Shown: piece after piece, positions 11,065 through 22,155 of the stretch
Layout of the letters: every line of letters begins with the position of its first letter
Position numbering within the stretch: position 1 is the stretch's first letter
From: Escallonia rubra
Taxonomy: Eukaryota; Streptophyta; Magnoliopsida; Escalloniales; Escalloniaceae
NCBI GenBank assembly: GCA_033065855.1
Contig: JAVXUO010000131.1
Coordinates: 384,501-448,500 of the forward strand
Direction of reading: 5' to 3'
Length of the DNA: 64,000 nt
Program-made: the position numbers and the translations under genes
The notes under the pieces: generated by a model
Database searches by the model: none
What the model was told of the DNA's origin: nothing
Seen by the model: only the letters and a program-made list of their open reading frames with translations

Positions 11065-11525
11065 CACGCTTATCTTGCTGCACATCTGATTCATATTACG
11101 CTTCTTTTTATGTGTTATTTTGTAACATGTGCTTGGTACACCTCTTCATGGTTCTTCAAGTACTTGCACTTTCTTGTTTGAATGCCCTTCTTGGCTAGAT
11201 TGATTATCCATGGATGGATACATATTTTGATCACTTTCACACACACACATACATCTCTTGATCTTTTTAATGATGTCAAAAGGGGGGGGAAATTGTTGAT
11301 TCATACTTGTGTGGATTTGGATTTGATATGAGCATATATTACTTGAGATAGAGAGAGCCTATATTGCTTAAGATATGAGGAGCTTATTGTCATGCTTCAT
11401 TACCTTATGACCCCTTTATGATTTATAATGATTGAAATTGAGATAGTCACGCTTCATTGCGTATACTATCTTATATATCTCATATTAATTGAATCAATGT
11501 TTGTCATCATAAAAAAGATGGAGAT
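11065..11525 (+). other. Sirevirus 3' untranslated region with polypurine tracts
   Basis: Resumes the element interrupted at 9779. A purine run AAAAGGGGGGGGAAAT at about 11278-11293 and a second one, AAAAAAGATGGAGAT, at 11511-11525 lie upstream of the 3' LTR. The latter abuts the LTR start and is the likely plus-strand primer. Extra polypurine tracts are known from Sireviruses. Confidence 0.8.
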
Positions 11526-12829
11526 TGTTAACCCCACGGTTATTTACCTAGGATTATATTTGATTTTGATGATAACTAACATTGATGATTGTGTTGTCTC
11601 ACATGCATTGAGTTGATGAAGAAATAGGTACAATCTCATACTCATGCAAACAGACAATTCGACGAGCCAAACGATCAAAGACACTTAACGGAACGCATCA
11701 AAGATGGAATACTTCGATTGAATTTTACAATGCTATTTAATTCATTTCCTTGTAACTAGACATAGAAAGTTGATCGTATCGATGACTATAACCTAGAATT
11801 TTTCCATAGATTTCCCTTGCATGCATAAACTTTTTCATTCTTTGAAAACAGGAAAAACTGCATATTCTGGAATACAGTCGACTGCATTGGAATTTAGTCA
11901 ACTCCAAGTTGGGCAATGAGGTATTACAGTCGATTGGATTCCAATGCAGTCGACTGCATTGGAATACAGTCGACTGCAATTGAAAATTTTGAATTTTCAA
12001 CAGCTAATTTGGAAATACAGTCGACTGTAATGGTACAATGCAGTCGACTGTGTTTACCGTATAGGACATTAAATGCCCCACCTACTTCCAAACGGTCATA
12101 TTAATTCCCACAACTATATAAAATCATTTTGGGCATAGTTTTGATTCATCAATTGCATTCAAAGCCTTCTTATCTTGCATAAACTCAAAGCTCAAAGCAA
12201 TTGTTCACTCTCTCTTAGTTTTCATTGTTTTCTCATGCAATTCAAGAGAGCTTTTATTGCGAGCTTGCATTTGAGAGACATGCACTTTCATAAGTCATCA
12301 TACACTTATCTCTCTTGTTCTAGAGCTTAAACTTGTACTCATCTACTTCTTGACAGTGAATCTTTGTACATAATTCTTCATCTAAAGTTTCTTGTATCAA
12401 AGCTTGGGGTTGTCAAGCTTTGGAGCTTTCGGATTGTAAAAGCTTGTTCTTGATGTGAGTATAGCATCAAGGGATTGTAAGAGGTTCGATCTTGACCCGT
12501 AAGAAAGATCATTCTAGTGGATTCTAGGGCCTTTCAAGGGACTTCCTTGAAGGGGTTGACGTAGGCTTGAGGGTAATTCGAGCTGAACCATCTAAATCTC
12601 AAGCGTCAAGTATCTCTAAACCCTTCTCTCTTTACATTATTGTCTTATACTTTTGTTGAGATTGGTTAGCTTGCTTATTTGAGATATTATGATTGTGCTT
12701 TGATGTTTTAAGCTATCTAAGTGTTCATCATAGTTTCTCGAAGTTTGTTGTGATCTCTTGTTTATTTTTAAAGTAGTCTTAAAACCCTATTCACCCCCCC
12801 CCCCCTCTAGGGTTATTTTATTGGTTTCA
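11526..12829 (+). repeat. 3' LTR of the Sirevirus
   Basis: 1304 bp, TGTTAACC start and GGTTTCA end, directly followed by the GTGAT duplication (12830-12834). It contains the palindrome cluster (11872-12052), a TATA box near 12114 and a poly-C run near 12794. It differs from the nested solo LTR by many substitutions and small indels, so the two insertions are not recent copies of each other. Confidence 0.93.
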
Positions 12830-15160
12830 GTGATATTTTTCGGCTACCTTAAGGCTTCAACGGATGTACCACTCCTCCAATACAGCTGAACATATGGGGG
12901 CTCACTATGAGACTCGTAGCAACGATGTTGATGTGCCGACATACCCCGTTGATGGAGATTGACGTGGAAGGAGTTTGACTGCAGGCGTCCAAGCTTTGCT
13001 TAGGAAGTTCAGAGTATTATACTTTTTTTGGCAATCGATGGGTTTAATTCGTTCGAACAGTCTAACATGCCTTACTCCACATGGCCTGTTATTATTGTCC
13101 CGTACAACCTTCCACCAGGCATGTGTATGAAGAAGTCGTACATGTTTTTGTCTTTGCTTATTCTGGGGCCGAAGAGTCCCGATAAGGACATAGATGTGTA
13201 TATAAGGCCTTTGATTGATGACCTCAAACAGCTATGGGATCATGGAGTCGAAACTTATGATGCATCCCTTGAACAAAACTTTTAGATGATGGCTGCTTTG
13301 ATGTGGACTATACACAATTTCTATGCATCGGGAATGATGTGTGGTTGGACCACACATGGAAAGTTAGCATGCCTTGCTTGTATGGGTGTGAACCCTGGTC
13401 ATACGTTAAAGCACGGCAAAAAGCCCGTGTGGTTCGGATGTTATCATAAGCTTTTACCACCAGACTATCAATTTCGTAGACAGAAGGATAAATTCGACGG
13501 GACAATAGAGTGTGAGGTTGTCACATTGGACTATCCATTTGGTGAATAAGTGCTCTTACACCTAGAGGCACTTGATACTGACATACGATACTGCAAGGGT
13601 GTACCGGATCAGAAGATTATAGGATACTGAAAAGAGCACAACTGGAGGAAACAATGTATTTTCTGGGATTTAGACTACTAGAGGACACTCATTATTCGAA
13701 ATAACATGGATGTGATGCACATTAAGAAGAATTTTTTTGATAATGTGTTCAACACAATGACGAATGTCAAGGGAAAATCGAAAGATCACCTTAAAGCTAG
13801 AAAGAATCTACAAGAGTTGGGTGTACACCATGAACTGTATCCTCGGACAGTCAGCGGGAGGACGATACTTCCAAAAGCACCTTACTGTTTAGACAATGAA
13901 TAGGTGGAGAAGGTCTATCAGTGGGTTAAGAATTTGAAGCTACTGGATGGGTATGCGTCTCATTACTGCAATGTACCGGAGTGCAAGTTCCAAGGCATGA
14001 AGAGTCACGACTGCCACGTATTTATGGAAAATTTCATTCCTATTACCTTAAGCCTGGGGACTGTTGCCAAGGGTTGTATGCGAGACTTTGACGGAATTAT
14101 CTCATTTCTTTCAAGATATATGTTCTTCTACAATCCCGGTGAGTAACATGGAGGTGCTTGAGAAGAACATTATAGTGACAATTTGTAAGCTCAAGAAAAT
14201 CTTCCCACCATCATTCTTTAATTCAATGGAGCATTTTCCTGTTCACTTGGTGGACCTGTGCAATATCGGTGGATGTATCCATTCGAGAGGTAATCCTTTA
14301 ACTTTATGTTTTTCGTTTACACGTAATGCAAACCTTGTTATTATTGATATTCCACTTAACTCTATTCGTTAAACTTCTAGATTCATGTTCCATCAGAAGA
14401 AAAAGTCTGTAATAAAGCTCGTGTTGAGGGCTCAATTACTGAGGCTTACACAGTGGAAGAGCTTGTAAATTTTTGTAGTCAATATTTTGGGCCTAATGTT
14501 GATACAAGGTTAAATCAACTAGGCCGAAATGAGCCCAGAGCCAGCACAAATTTTGAAGAGCATTTATCAATATTCAAGCAGTTAGGTAGTCCGTTCGGAC
14601 GAACCAATACTTGGTGGCTAACGGATGAAGAGTATAGTGCTGCAACAATATATGCCCTTCTAAATTGTGATGAAGTTTTAGCATTCGTTGACTAAGTTAT
14701 TGTCTTCAGATAATTATTATAAACGCTTGAAAATGTGTGATTAACGGGTTAACTATATCAGTTTGCAGTGAGTTCGATGCGGAATCTCTAACCACTGATC
14801 CCGCTGGACTCAAATCTCATCAGAAATTGCAATTTGTTGATTGGTTCAGAAGGCGTGTAAGTCTCTAACCAAACTATATATACTATGTGCTATATATAGA
14901 TATGTGGTTTATTAGTATGCTGATTCATCCTAAATTTTCATCGTCTTCTATAATAAGTTCAATCGGTCGACAAATCAGTAGACTCATGCTTGAAAGTACT
15001 AGCTCAAGGGCCTAGTAAATAAGCATCTTGTCATGGTGGCTATATCATCAACGGGTTTAGGTTTAACACAACAGTTGATGACCAAACAGTCTTGGTCAAC
15101 GAAAATTGCATGGACTTTTATGGAAAGTTAGATGAGATTGTTGAGCTAACATATTTAGGT
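12830..15160 (+). pseudogene. CACTA TNP2 transposase, segment right of the Sirevirus
   Basis: Broken exons read LQRMYHSSNTAEHMGAHYE (about 12853-12910), WKEFD, DGFNSF, MPYSTWPVIIVPYNLPPGMC (about 13066-13125) and GPKSPDKDIDVYIRPLIDDL (about 13168-13228). Then come the GWTTHGKLACLAC-type motif, SHDCHVFM (about 14007-14030) and KIFPPSFFNSMEHFPVHLV. These are Transposase_21 followed by DUF4218 features of En/Spm transposases. A GT-AG intron is visible at about 14290-14380 and another near 14857-14957. The last exon (VDKSVDSCLKVLAQGPSK and DFYGKLDEIVELTYLG) is the DUF4216 region and stops at the LTR-like insertion at 15161. Stops at 12958, 13283, 13547 and 13901 and several frameshifts inactivate it. 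Confidence 0.88.
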
Positions 15161-18100
15161 TGTGACACCCTCAACTATGGTGACCTCACGAAGCTGAGTT
15201 ATCGATCATAATCACAATCAACCCTGTACAGAATACAGAGCAACTACACCTTCATACCTCATTAAACGCTCCAAAATACGTCCTTACAAAAATTTTCTTA
15301 CAAACATACATCACACTACAGCGGAACACTTTCAAGTCCTTAAGCAAATTAAGCACTACCACATAATACACGACTGCAGATGTGTAGCTTCTCTCGACGT
15401 ACCCCGTAGCTCAACCTTCACCTTACCTTTTCTAACTTGTCTCACCTCGCTCAACTTATCACCTCGCTCAGCTTTTCTAGCTTTTGCTTCCTTTTTCATC
15501 CTAGGGTTCTCCCTGGTCAATCTTATAACTTGCACAACACAATTTAAGGAATGAGCACAAATTGCCAGTAAAGACAACACGAGGAGTATCGTACCCAAGT
15601 AATTCAAAGGTCTCGGAAGAATAGCAATCATCTCAACGATAACAATGAATCAAGAGTTTACAATAAATTTCAGCATCAACATATTTGTCCAACGATATTT
15701 TTCTTTCGTCAGACTGAGCGGCTTCAAAGCCCAACAGAACAGCATTATTGCCACCTCCTCATGGACAATACTGACTGACTATGCAAGTGAGCATTAAACC
15801 AAGAATCACTAAAGTAAACATCAATGAAATACAAGTCATTAAAATCATTAACATCAAAATAAAATCAAATGCAATGCAGACTCAAACCCGACAGACTGGA
15901 CTTGACCAGACACGACAGACTCGACTCGAGCACCATACATCCTTTTTGGCCAATGATCATGTTTCATAGGCCTTCCTCCTCATTTTGGTGTCCCATTATA
16001 TGTGATGTTTATCTCAGTCTCAAATAATCAAAAGAGACGTTGTCATCAAGAAGGGAACTCACGAAGAGTGTTTATCCCTAACCGCGTTACAGCTAAAACA
16101 GCAAGGCTTCACCAACAGGGCGGACTAAGGGAAAATTATTCCACTTTATGTCCTCAACGACACAACCCAAACAAAAGATACCCGGTCAAAAGATCAACCG
16201 ATGTTTCAAACATAACAACGGGGATTCAACATAAACATCATCCATAGGATGGACTCAGGAGAAATTTAACCACGAGTCCTCAACAACGCTCTTAAATAAG
16301 AGAAATATCGGTCATCAATAGTTACCGACATCTCATAACCACCACACCACAATCTCTACATAACATCACCAAACAATGACTGGGTAGACTCGGGAGAAAT
16401 TTGCCACCAGCCCTCAACAAATTTGTTAAATAATAGAAATGTCGATTACCAATAAGTGCTGACATTACACCACAACAATGCATCCATCTCTACGTAACAT
16501 TATTAATCAACGACAGGGCGGACTAGGGAGAAACTTAACCACAAGTCCTCAATAATGTTCTCCATCAAGAGAAATATCGCCGACATCTCACAACAACCCC
16601 TACACAATATCATCACCAACGTCAGGTATGCTAATCAAATCGAATCATAGCATACTAGGACACGAATTATTCTTACCAAACTTCATCAACGGGGCGGACT
16701 AGGGAAAATTCTTCTACCTTGAGTCCTCAACAACATAATTCAAATAAATGTCAAAGCATAACAAGAGTCTAACAAAAACGTCATCAACATGGTATACTAA
16801 ACGAAACAAAGAATTAGCATATCAGAACCGCATTGTCCTTACCTCATTAGCTTATAACTGAAGCAACTCGCAACTTATAATCGCAACGAGCGGCATCACC
16901 TAGTCAAATAATATCGTGCTCGTTAGATATCATTCAAACATATACACACTATTTATTCTACCCCTTCTTATTTAACCGTTCATAGCGTTATACTACAGCT
17001 GGATAATCTGATCCGATGCCTGGATCCTTAATTTAGCATTATTGAGGCATTAACGACAACAAACCTCCCTCATTTTAAACGTATTAACATCATTCCTCGC
17101 TTCCCACCCCTCCACACGCTTAATAACGCACATTCCCAAAAATTTAACGCCAACATGATAAATTAGCAAAATACCCCCTGATGGCCGCTACACCACCAAC
17201 ACCCCAAAACTGCTTGCAAACCACTTTTTAAATGTACTACATCCCTTTCCAGACCAAAAAGTCCGTCAAAAAATTTATAGGAAAAATTACCAAAATACCC
17301 TCTATGGGTGGCAAATTACCAAAATGCCCCATGGGGATTCCCAGCACCGGAAAAATCTCAAAAGCACTTTAAAATTCTATTTTAAGCATGCCCTAAAATC
17401 CCAAACCAGTGTCCGGACCGAGAGCTTAAAAGCTGGTTCGGCCAAAAATAGCTATCAACTATGGAACGACATAAAATTTTAGGAAATGAAACATCTCAGC
17501 ATCTTAGAGTCCTCATAAAATTTTCGTGTGAAACCGCATTAGTTTGTTATTTTAAATTTCACTTTGAAATGTCACGATAACCGCATCCATTGATCCTCTT
17601 TTTCGACTTCGAAAAAATCTGAAACTTTTCGACATTGTAGATCTCATGAAAATAACTAGGGTCTCTTTTTTGTACATTGTCTAAATCTCATCCCAATTAT
17701 TTATAAAATGTTAGACTAAAAACTGCTTAATTGATTTTCTACCTTTAGCGAGAAAAACGATTACTGTTCACATCAACACACACAGTGTTTCACCTTTTGC
17801 ATACATAGTCACCTCCTTCAACCTCAGTCAAGGCCCATTTCTCTCACCCTCACACAGCTCACACACACACACACACTCTAATCATCTAAACATATTCCAT
17901 CTAAAGGTTTTGATTGGGTTGTAATTTGGGTTTGAGTTAAATGTAAGTTTTAACCAGTATTTGGGTCACACAGATTGGCTCCACTTAGTTAATTGTCAAT
18001 TGATTTCACTAATTTGTTTTGAGAATTTCAATGCCCCCCCGAAATATTGATTCTTGACCATTTTAACACTGAATTTTTTGGGTTTGCTTTTAGTGGTTAT

Positions 18101-18321
18101 TCTACTAATGAACCCGTCAATTGCTGGGTCCTTGTAAGTTTTCTGATTGAGTGATTTAACCATCTGGGTACTGTGTTTCACTCACATTTTCTTTTAACAT
18201 TTTAGCATTACACATCTTGTGTAATTATCTTGGTTAAGGAGTGTCATTGAGAGATAAAGCTCATTCCATAAGGCTTTTCTATGTGGCTATTGTAATATTG
18301 GCCCACTGTTGGTGTATTACA
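15161..18321 (-). mobile_element. Gypsy-type LTR-like block, minus orientation
   Basis: On the plus strand it begins TGTGACACCC directly after the TNP2 reading frame. The minus-strand equivalent, GGGTGTCACA, is a usual plant Gypsy LTR 3' end. A plausible start is the minus-strand TGTAATACACC at 18321. No coding domains were seen over 3 kb, consistent with a long solo LTR. Five diverged repeats around GGGCGGACTAGGGA and CGAGTCCTCAACAAC lie at about 16118-16735. The 5-bp flanks (TAGGT and TGATC) do not match, so the right boundary is uncertain. A (CA)n tract lies near 17857-17876. Confidence 0.5.
16118..16735. repeat. Diverged tandem repeats within the LTR-like block
   Basis: Five recurrences, spaced about 115-190 bp, of a GGGCGGACTAGGGAGAA-type word. 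Each is followed within about 30 bp by a GAGTCCTCAACAA-type word and often by a GAGAAATATCGxCGACAT-type word. Copies differ by substitutions and indels. Confidence 0.6.
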
Positions 18322-18419
18322 TGATCCAGCTTACTAGTGCTAAATGGTGATGGTTTAGAGTCTAGGTGATTTCAGTGGCACAAAAACGGTAGCCAGATAG
18401 TTGGACATTGATTATTGTT

Positions 18420-18899
18420 AGAAAAATGATACAAGTAATATATAAAAAGCCTCGAGAAAGAAGATGCCAGAGAGGGAGAGGGAGAGAGAGAAAGAGAGAG
18501 TGAAAAGGAGATAGAGAGAGAAAGGAAAGAAGTCGTGTAACCGCTACAAAGAGTAACCGTTAGGGCCCCACGGTGACCACAAATCTTTGTGGCGGTTACG
18601 TGGGCCAGTGACCTCCACTCTTTGTAGAGGTCAGCACAAATTGGTGGGCCATTAACCTCTACAAAGAGTGGCGGTTAGCTTATTGATGCTGGGCCATTAA
18701 CCTCTACTCTTTGTAGAGGTTAGCAAATTTTGAACTGGGAAGGGCATTTTTGGCTTTTGCCCTAACCAGTTATAAGAGTGGCGGTTAGCACTTTTTGCAG
18801 AAATAAAGAAAAATCTGGGCCATCCACGGGTACACGTGGACGGCCAGATATGTGGTGGAGAAATTGTTATTTCTCTACCGATAGACAGGGATCGGCTAT
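18420..18899 (-). mobile_element. Terminus of a second Mutator-like element, facing left
   Basis: Read on minus from 18899 it starts GCCGATCCCTG and continues with CTGGCCGTCCACGTG. This parallels the end of the large element next door (GCTGATCTGTTG ... CTGGCCGTCCATCC). It contains paired hairpin words built on CTACAAAGAGTGGCGGTTA and its complement (18540-18800), the same design as the neighbour's palindromic inverted repeats but with a different core word. An AG-rich tract occupies 18465-18535. No coding sequence or opposite terminus was found, so it is probably a truncated or non-autonomous relative. Confidence 0.5.
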
Positions 18900-18924
18900 A
18901 TATATATATATATATATATATATA
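18900..18924. repeat. (TA)n microsatellite between two Mutator-like termini
   Basis: About 25 bp of TA repeats separates the left-facing terminus ending at 18899 from the large element beginning near 18925. A longer (TA)n lies at the other end of the large element (28053-28114). Confidence 0.9.
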
Positions 18925-19190
18925 ACTGATCCGTTTACCGCACGGCAATCCTTAAAGGATGGACGGCCCAGATCCGTCCGCCACACAGAATGGTGGACTA
19001 ACCTTTTGACCAAAACACCCCCCACTGCCCATCCGCTATTCAGTGTAGCGGATAATTTTTTGACCCTGACAATTGTCAGTCAAAAAATCATCCGCCACAC
19101 TGTTTAGCGGACGACTTTTTGACTGACCTACTGTCACATCTTGTCCCCCCCCCCCCTCCCTCGTCCACCAGACAGTGTGGCGGACGCCAA
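18925..19190 (+). repeat. Left terminal inverted repeat with internal hairpins
   Basis: Aligns with the reverse complement of about 27690-28046. It contains four imperfect palindromes centred near 18990, 19040, 19102 and 19175, each made of GTCCGC(T/C)ACAC and its complement, and a poly-C run (19146-19156). Confidence 0.75.
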
Positions 19191-19756
19191 ATTTTGATAA
19201 TTCCCAGCTCTTCTTCCATTTTCAGCTCTTCAGCTCCACTTGCCTCCATTTCTAGCTCCCTTTAAGTTCCTAGCTTCAAGCTTCACTCAAGCAAGGTAAA
19301 TGGGTGAATGGTGAAGTTTTTTTTATGGGTAAATTGTTAAGATTTTTTTCGATGTTTATATAAAAAAATTTGAGATTCTGTTTGTTGTATTTATCAGCTA
19401 TTCATCAAATTAATTTTAATTTGTTATGTTCAAGAAATTAATTATTGTTAAATTCGCATTTTTTTTAGATTATGTTTGTCGTATTTGGCATGCTAAATTG
19501 GTCTATTCATCAAAGTTATTTTGATTTGTTATGTTCAAGAAATTAAGTTGTTAATTTCAAGAAATTAATAATTGTTAATTTCGATTTTTCTTGAGATTAT
19601 GTTTGTTATATTTGTCATGCTAAATTGGTTTATTCATCAAAGTAATTTTGATTTTCTGTGTTCAAGAAACGCCCTTTTTTAATTAATTTGCATGCCTAAA
19701 AATGTTACAATCTAATTGTTAAACGTAATTTATTTCTACATAGGTTTTGTTTCACA

Positions 19757-22015
19757 ATGTCTGATTCGTGTCAAGCTCGAAGACCCCAGTAGATGTTAGT
19801 GATCTGTATCTAGGGCGAAGGTTTCGAATATTGGAAGAAGCCGAAGAATGTTTTCGAGCGTATTCGTTGAGGGTTGGTTTTGGCATTAGAGTCAAGACAA
19901 CTAGAACAAGCAACATAACAAAACAAATATGCTCTCGCTTATACAAGTGTCATAGGAGCAGATACCCATTGCAAAATGAGCAACACGTCGGTAGTGATGA
20001 TAGTGATGAGGAAATAAGATATGCGCGGAGAAGACGAGATTTCTTTGCGCACACGAATTGCAAGGTCAACATGTTCATAAGCCATAAACCCAAGAAAGAT
20101 CATTGGTTTATTAATAGCTTGGAATTGGCACACAATCACCCGTTAGTAACCCCTTCGAAGGTGAGTCAGATGCATCAACAGAAGAAGATGGGTAAGGTTG
20201 CAAGGAGCCTGAATCACACAATGAGTAATGCACGGATAGGACCTATCGACATTGTTAATGTTCTTACTGAACAGCCTGGGGGAATTCAGAATCTAAACTT
20301 TAACACAACAGACGTTCGTAACGTGGTAAACCCAAAGACGAGCCGCGTATGAACTCAACGATGCTCAATCCACAATGAGCCTATTGAAGCGGATGCAGAT
20401 GGAGGACCCGCACTTTACCTACGATTATAAACTTGATGACGAGCACCGAGTTACCACAATTTTTTGGGTCGACGGTCGTTCAAGACTTGATTATAAACAT
20501 TTTGGGGATGTTGTGACTTTCGACACCACATACCGTACCAACAAGTACTCAATGTCGTTCGCTCTTTTCACAGGCGTTAATCACCATTATCACTCCATCC
20601 TGTTCGGGTTCGCATTATTAAGAGATGAGAGCGAGAGTTCTTTTGTATGGTTGTTTAAGACGTGGCTAGAATTCATGAACAACAAAGCACCTAAAGTTAT
20701 CATCACCGATCAAGATTTGGCAATGAAGAAGGCTATTGCTACCGTCTTCCCAGATACTTGACACAACTTGTGCAGTTGCCACATAAGCAACAAACAAGAT
20801 TTTGAGAGGTGCGTTAACAAGTCGTTAACTATTGAAAAATTTGAAGAGAGGTGGGAAAAGCTTGTTCAAGATTACTCACTGCAAGACCACGAGTGGCTCC
20901 AATACTTGTATGAGCTCAAAGATTAATTGATTGGCGTTTACACGAGAAGGTATTTTTCTACGGGCATGAAAAGGACGGGCATGAGTGAATCTATGAATGC
21001 CACATTCGATAGTTATGTAGGTACAGCTACAAATTTGAAGAATTTCGTCACATCCGCTCAAAAAGCGGTTGCACAGTTATTCGTGAAAGAAAGGGTTGCG
21101 GACTTTCCAGGCACGTACAAACAAAAGAGAAGGTTGCTTGAGACCCCGTTAGAGGTGAATGGTGCAAAAGTCTATACGAAGGAGATGTTCATGCAATACC
21201 AAGTGGAGCTACAAAATCGTGACGATACAGTATAAACAAGGTCATAGAAAAGTCTACACGTGAGTACAAGGTTTATTCGTTGGTGAACGACCTCGCCCCT
21301 GAGATGGTACGTAGATTGTATATGGTGAGCCATGACACATAGACGGATTCGGTGAAATGTGTTTGCAAGAAGTTTGAGTTCATGGCATGATGTGTAGACA
21401 TATTCTGCAGTTTTTCACCCAAAATAATATCAAGGCAATCCCCAATAAATACGTCTTGCCGCGGTGGACTAAGGTTGCCAACAGGTTGCAGGGTACCATT
21501 GCCTTTCCGAAACATCTGTATACTGACTTTGAAGAATCAGAGACGTTGCGGTATAATCATCTGGTGACAATGTTTACAAGTTTGTCCGTAAAGGGTGTTG
21601 CTACAATGGTCGGATATAAACATCTCTACGAGATAGCAGAGCAGTAAAAGCCGATCGTCGACCAGTTTGAAATAGCTTCAGTCACCAATGCGGTTGACAC
21701 TGAGCCTACGCAGGGATCAGAAGATGATGCACTGGTTGAGGAAGAGGACAATGATATCGGGCCTTTGGATCCAACTATATCGCAAACGAAAGGCCGCAAG
21801 AGATCTACACGGATGAAGAGCTCTATTGAACAAGCAACTCAACCTAAAAAGCTGAGAAGGTGTGCACTATGCAACAAAATGACCAACCATGACAAACGGA
21901 ACCATTACAAGGCACTGGGGATAAGTCCAGGGGGTTTGCAAGATGAGGAAGAAGATGATGCCGAACAAGATGCAGTGGATCTTTGGACTAAAAGAAAAAT
22001 TATAATAATGTTTTA
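19757..22015 (+). pseudogene. FAR1/MULE-type transposase (MURA-like)
   Basis: The first ATG (19757) is out of frame with the conserved body. The frame VSDLYLGRRF then shows a FAR1-like N-terminus (EEAEECFRAYSLRVGFGIRVKT, about 19830-19900). The MULE transposase core follows at about 20460-20760: FWVDGRSRLDY, VVTFDTTYRTNKYSMSFALFTG (first catalytic Asp) and KVIITDQDLAM (second Asp). A SWIM zinc finger (CVCKKF then CRHILQFF, about 21360-21415) is split by a stop and frameshift. The C-terminus has an acidic stretch and CALCNKMTNHDKRNH. Breaks: frameshift near 20350, TGA at 20759-20761, TAA near 20923, TAA at 21233-21235, TGA near 21388 and TAA near 21645. The order FAR1-MULE-SWIM is the standard MURA architecture. 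It would catalyse excision and integration in the nucleus; this copy cannot. Confidence 0.88.
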
Positions 22016-22155
22016 GGAGCCATCATGTCTGTTGGCGTATTTAAATTGTAGACTTTGTAATAATCCTAAATGTTTATTCATATTCAAATGTTACTGTACC
22101 ATTTGGTTATTCACGAATTGTGTTTCTTTACCATCTAAATTTTAATGTACTCTTG

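Larger units (their letters stand above)
2572..12829 (+). mobile_element. Sirevirus-type Ty1/Copia retrotransposon, degenerate
   Basis: Plus-strand element bounded by TG...CA LTR ends and a perfect GTGAT duplication. Order: 5' LTR fragment, gag with two CCHC knuckles, protease, integrase, reverse transcriptase, RNase H, long spacer, env-like ORF, polypurine tract, full 3' LTR. Protease/integrase before RT defines Copia. The long gag, post-pol env-like ORF and large spacer are Sirevirus (SIRE/Maximus) traits. A deletion joins U3 of the 5' LTR to the middle of gag, removing R, U5, primer site and gag N-terminus. A solo LTR of the same family sits in the 3' untranslated region. Every ORF is broken, so the copy is dead. 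It disrupts a CACTA TNP2 exon. Confidence 0.92.

Noticed and set aside
19736..19745. CA followed by TAGGT as the right edge of the LTR beginning at 15161
   Set aside because: It lies inside the Mutator-like element at a splice-acceptor-like site just before the transposase; an LTR cannot end there without including the left inverted repeat.
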